Origin: a bacterium
Lineage (GTDB): Bacteria; Krumholzibacteriota; Krumholzibacteriia; WVZY01
Reading direction: 5' to 3'
DNA length: 7,806 nt
NCBI GenBank assembly: GCA_027296025.1
Contig: JAPUJU010000037.1
Span: forward strand, 1-7,806
Below, piece after piece: positions 5,690 to 7,806 of the stretch. A program made the translations under genes and the position numbers. Each line of letters starts with the position of its first letter. The first letter of the stretch is position 1. The notes beneath the pieces were generated by a model. It made no database searches, was not told the origin of the DNA, and saw nothing but the letters and a program-made list of their open reading frames with translations.

Positions 5690-6936
5690 TCGCCGAGCCC
5701 AAGCTCGTCGTAGAAAGTAAACTCCAGGTTCTTTCTGTAGTAGCGCCATACGAGGTACTGCCCTCGAAGATTCGGGTCGTTCTTGTAGTCGATCTGGTCC
5801 GGTTCGCCGTGAATAATGTACACCTTGCCACGGTCCGATGCCCAGCCCTCCTCATTCTCGGAGAAGTTTACCTCAGCATACTGCACCCGGCGCAAGTGTT
5901 CTTCCAGTGCTTCGTTCTCTTCGGTGCCCGGTGACGGGTCCCGCGCCAGCCAGAAGGCGGCCCACTCCTCGGGGCGCTTTTCGACGGATGCCAGACGGAG
6001 CGGTGCGATTTCTTCTTCGGGCGCGATCAGCGCCAGGACACCGATCGTCTGTTCGAAGCCTCGGGTGAGCATGGAGCGAGTGAATCCGATCGAAAACTGT
6101 ACATCGGAACTCGCCACCCGCAGTTTGTCGACGGTTGCACGCACGTGAAGCGTGTAGGTTTCAGGATCCCAGTCGTCCACGTCAAACGCGATGACGAACT
6201 GGTCCTTCTTCCCGGAGAGCTTCACCTGTTTTTTGCCGTAGAGCACCTGCGTCTCGTTCTGATCGCTGACAACTTCGTAGAGCACCTCGCACGGCACAGA
6301 GTCACGATTCACCTCCTCGAAATAAATCTCGACCCGCACGACGGGTTGCTCCTGTATACCGATGTATCGGGACGATTCCTTCTCGACATCGCCGCTGCGC
6401 CGTCCAAAGCTGACCCGGACCAGCGGAGGATCCTCGCCGTTGCTGCGCACTGCCGTCGCAAAAAGCTGTGGTTTGCCAATACCGATGCCATGTTCGAGCA
6501 GGTTCTCGACGACAACACCCGTCTCCTTCTGAAACGCAATGTGCGTGTCCTTCACGCGAATCGTACAGCTGACAATGTAGTTGGACGGCGTGAGGCGGAA
6601 CTTGCGGAACATCCGCGACACCTGTTTGTGAGACTTGGTTTCCTGGTACGTCTCGACGGTGACCGTTTCGTTCAGCACCGCCGAATCGATGAGGTTGTTT
6701 TTCTTGTCGAGAACACGAATGTAGAGCGCGTACCCCGCTTCGAAGTAACCGTTTTTCTTCAGGAAGATAAGATTCGAATACGGGAGGGCCGTGCTCACCT
6801 TCATGACCGGCCGCTGGTCTTCGTCGAGCATCGAATGTGCATAGAGGGAAAACCCGGCCGCTCCGGCGTTGCCGGGCACGCATACCAGAGCCAATACCAG
6901 CGCCGGTGAAAATCGAGTGAGGAAACGGAATGCCAT
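5659..6936 (-). CDS. Secreted GWxTD-domain protein of unknown function
   Basis: The 425-residue form starts at an ATG with GAGAAGG nine bases upstream; the frame extends to 6993, but that start lacks a ribosome site and would bury the signal peptide. Residues 1-26 are a signal peptide (MAFRFLTRFS, ALVLALVCV, cleavage near AGA-AGF). The middle, about 30-290, looks like beta-sandwich material with many alternating strands and no evident catalytic motif. The C-terminal GWxTD domain begins with FWLARDPSPGTEENEALEEH (329-348) and contains GWASDRGKVYIIHGEPDQI (364-382), VWRYYRKNLEFTFYDE (396-411) and LGEWRM. The name-giving Thr is replaced by Ser367. No transmembrane segment follows the signal, so the product is probably periplasmic or outer-membrane associated. 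The family role is unknown. The gene sits 68 bases after the MacB-like gene and overlaps the binding-protein start by 31 bases. Confidence 0.92.
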   Translation of the reverse strand: MAFRFLTRFSPALVLALVCVPGNAGAAGFSLYAHSMLDEDQRPVMKVSTALPYSNLIFLKKNGYFEAGYALYIRVLDKKNNLIDSAVLNETVTVETYQETKSHKQVSRMFRKFRLTPSNYIVSCTIRVKDTHIAFQKETGVVVENLLEHGIGIGKPQLFATAVRSNGEDPPLVRVSFGRRSGDVEKESSRYIGIQEQPVVRVEIYFEEVNRDSVPCEVLYEVVSDQNETQVLYGKKQVKLSGKKDQFVIAFDVDDWDPETYTLHVRATVDKLRVASSDVQFSIGFTRSMLTRGFEQTIGVLALIAPEEEIAPLRLASVEKRPEEWAAFWLARDPSPGTEENEALEEHLRRVQYAEVNFSENEEGWASDRGKVYIIHGEPDQIDYKNDPNLRGQYLVWRYYRKNLEFTFYDELGLGEWRMASFRAM

Positions 6937-6945
6937 TAACAAGAA

Positions 6946-6952
6946 CCTTCTC
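6946..6952 (-). promoter_or_regulatory. Ribosome binding site that decides the GWxTD gene start
   Basis: GAGAAGG on the minus strand lies nine bases before the ATG at 6936, whose product begins directly with a signal peptide. This favours it over the in-frame ATG at 6993. Confidence 0.7.
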
Positions 6953-7004
6953 GGCTGTTCTAGTAATTTAAGCGTGTCCAACGGCTCGGGCAACCTCTTA
7001 TTGG

Positions 7005-7806
7005 CTACTCCACGCGCAGGGCTTCTACGGGATCGAGCCGGGCCGCTCGCCGGGCCGGATAGAGCCCGAAAATAATCCCGATCAGGGCCGAGAAGAGCAC
7101 GGCCGCGATCGTCCAGGGGATGGAGAAATAGAATGGAAAATTGATCTGGCTCGATACGAGAAAAGCGACGAGGATCCCAAACAGGGTCCCGACCACTCCG
7201 CCGATCCCGGTGAGGGTTGCCGACTCCATGAGAAACTGCTGAATGATGTCCTTCTGGTTCGCACCCAACGCCATCCGAATGCCGATTTCGCGGGTCCGCT
7301 CCGTGACCGAAATGAGCATGATGTTCATGACGCCGATGCCGCCGACCAGGAGGCCGATGGACGCGATCACGGACAGCACAGCGCTGATCGCCACTGTGAC
7401 GCGCCCGATGATGGCCATGAACGCGGTGCTGCTGATGATAAAGAAGTCATTTTCCTCGCCCGGCTTCACTCCGCGCGCGATGCGAAGCACGTCGGTCACC
7501 TGCTCCTCGAGCTCTTCGAGCGTGTACCCGTCACGAGCGTTGATCGCGAGGCTGGGATCGTCCAGATCAGTTTGAAAGTCCTTGTGGTATGAACTGTATG
7601 GTATGACCGCAAAGTTGTTCGAAATCGACCCGACGAAATGCTCGCGGTTCGCGAATGTCCCGATCACCCGGTATTTCTGGCCGTTGATCGAAACATACTT
7701 GCCGATCGGATTCGCCAGCCCGAACAGGTCCCGCGCCGGGCCGTATCCGAGCGTTACGACTCGCTCTCTCCGTTCAACCTCGATCCGGCTGAAATGACGC
7801 CCGTGC
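7005..7806 (-). CDS. MacB/FtsX-type ABC transporter permease, 5' end outside window
   Basis: The frame runs off the right edge; 266 C-terminal residues are visible. The GTG at 7667 is an internal Val codon, not the start, because the reading frame continues upstream with family-like sequence (ERRERVVTLGYGPARDLFG, then NPIGKYVSINGQ). That part is the end of the periplasmic MacB_PCD domain. The FtsX domain follows: a membrane segment (about 133-165) running into GGIGVMNIML, then VTERTREIGIRMALGA (167-182), then two more membrane segments (about 192-218 and 231-250). It ends with YPARRAARLDPVEALRVE, a standard terminus. MacB-type proteins do not import solutes; they use ATP hydrolysis to drive movements in the periplasm, for efflux or lipoprotein/toxin export. 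Whether an ATPase is fused or encoded upstream cannot be seen. The stop is 68 bases before the GWxTD gene. Confidence 0.94.
   Translation of the reverse strand, partial: HGRHFSRIEVERRERVVTLGYGPARDLFGLANPIGKYVSINGQKYRVIGTFANREHFVGSISNNFAVIPYSSYHKDFQTDLDDPSLAINARDGYTLEELEEQVTDVLRIARGVKPGEENDFFIISSTAFMAIIGRVTVAISAVLSVIASIGLLVGGIGVMNIMLISVTERTREIGIRMALGANQKDIIQQFLMESATLTGIGGVVGTLFGILVAFLVSSQINFPFYFSIPWTIAAVLFSALIGIIFGLYPARRAARLDPVEALRVE

Overview
The window looks like chromosome from a moderately GC-rich, Gram-negative (outer-membrane-bearing) bacterium. The evidence is a signal-peptide-bearing beta-barrel-like protein, a GWxTD-domain envelope protein and a lipobox-bearing solute-binding protein. 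GWxTD proteins are known mainly from the Bacteroidota/FCB group, Acidobacteriota, Gemmatimonadota and related uncultivated phyla, so such a lineage is the best guess; assignment to a named phylum would be speculation. I see no tRNA, rRNA, CRISPR array, insertion sequence or phage gene.

Every supported gene lies on the minus strand, so transcription runs from right to left. From the right edge: the C-terminal part of a MacB-type ABC transporter permease (7005-7806, cut by the window edge); a secreted GWxTD-domain protein (5659-6936); a family-5 peptide-binding lipoprotein, OppA/DppA-like (4109-5689), whose start lies inside the GWxTD gene; the two peptide-transporter permeases OppB/DppB-like (3149-4093) and OppC/DppC-like (2323-3147); and a cytosolic NlpC/P60 peptidase with bacterial SH3 domains that resembles YkfC (1256-2302). 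These last five genes are separated by at most 68 bases or overlap, which suggests one operon. About 580 non-coding bases follow, and then the 5' part of a gene for a beta-barrel-like outer-membrane protein (672 down to base 1, cut by the window edge).

The likely theme of the central genes is recovery of cell-wall peptides. The lipoprotein captures a short peptide in the periplasm, the two permeases carry it in, and the YkfC-like enzyme would cut the gamma-D-Glu bond to the diamino acid, as in the dpp-ykf arrangement of Bacillus subtilis. The two ATPase subunits normally encoded with such a transporter are not in the window. The GWxTD protein has no established function; its overlap with the binding-protein gene makes a link to the same envelope process reasonable but unproven.

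The gap between 673 and 1255 has its own organisation: a near-consensus sigma70-type promoter with an A-rich upstream tract, a possible second promoter closer to the gene, and a leader of about 300 bases with a bulged 12-bp hairpin and an isolated Shine-Dalgarno-like sequence. The outer-membrane protein is therefore probably transcribed separately and may be controlled through its leader RNA.
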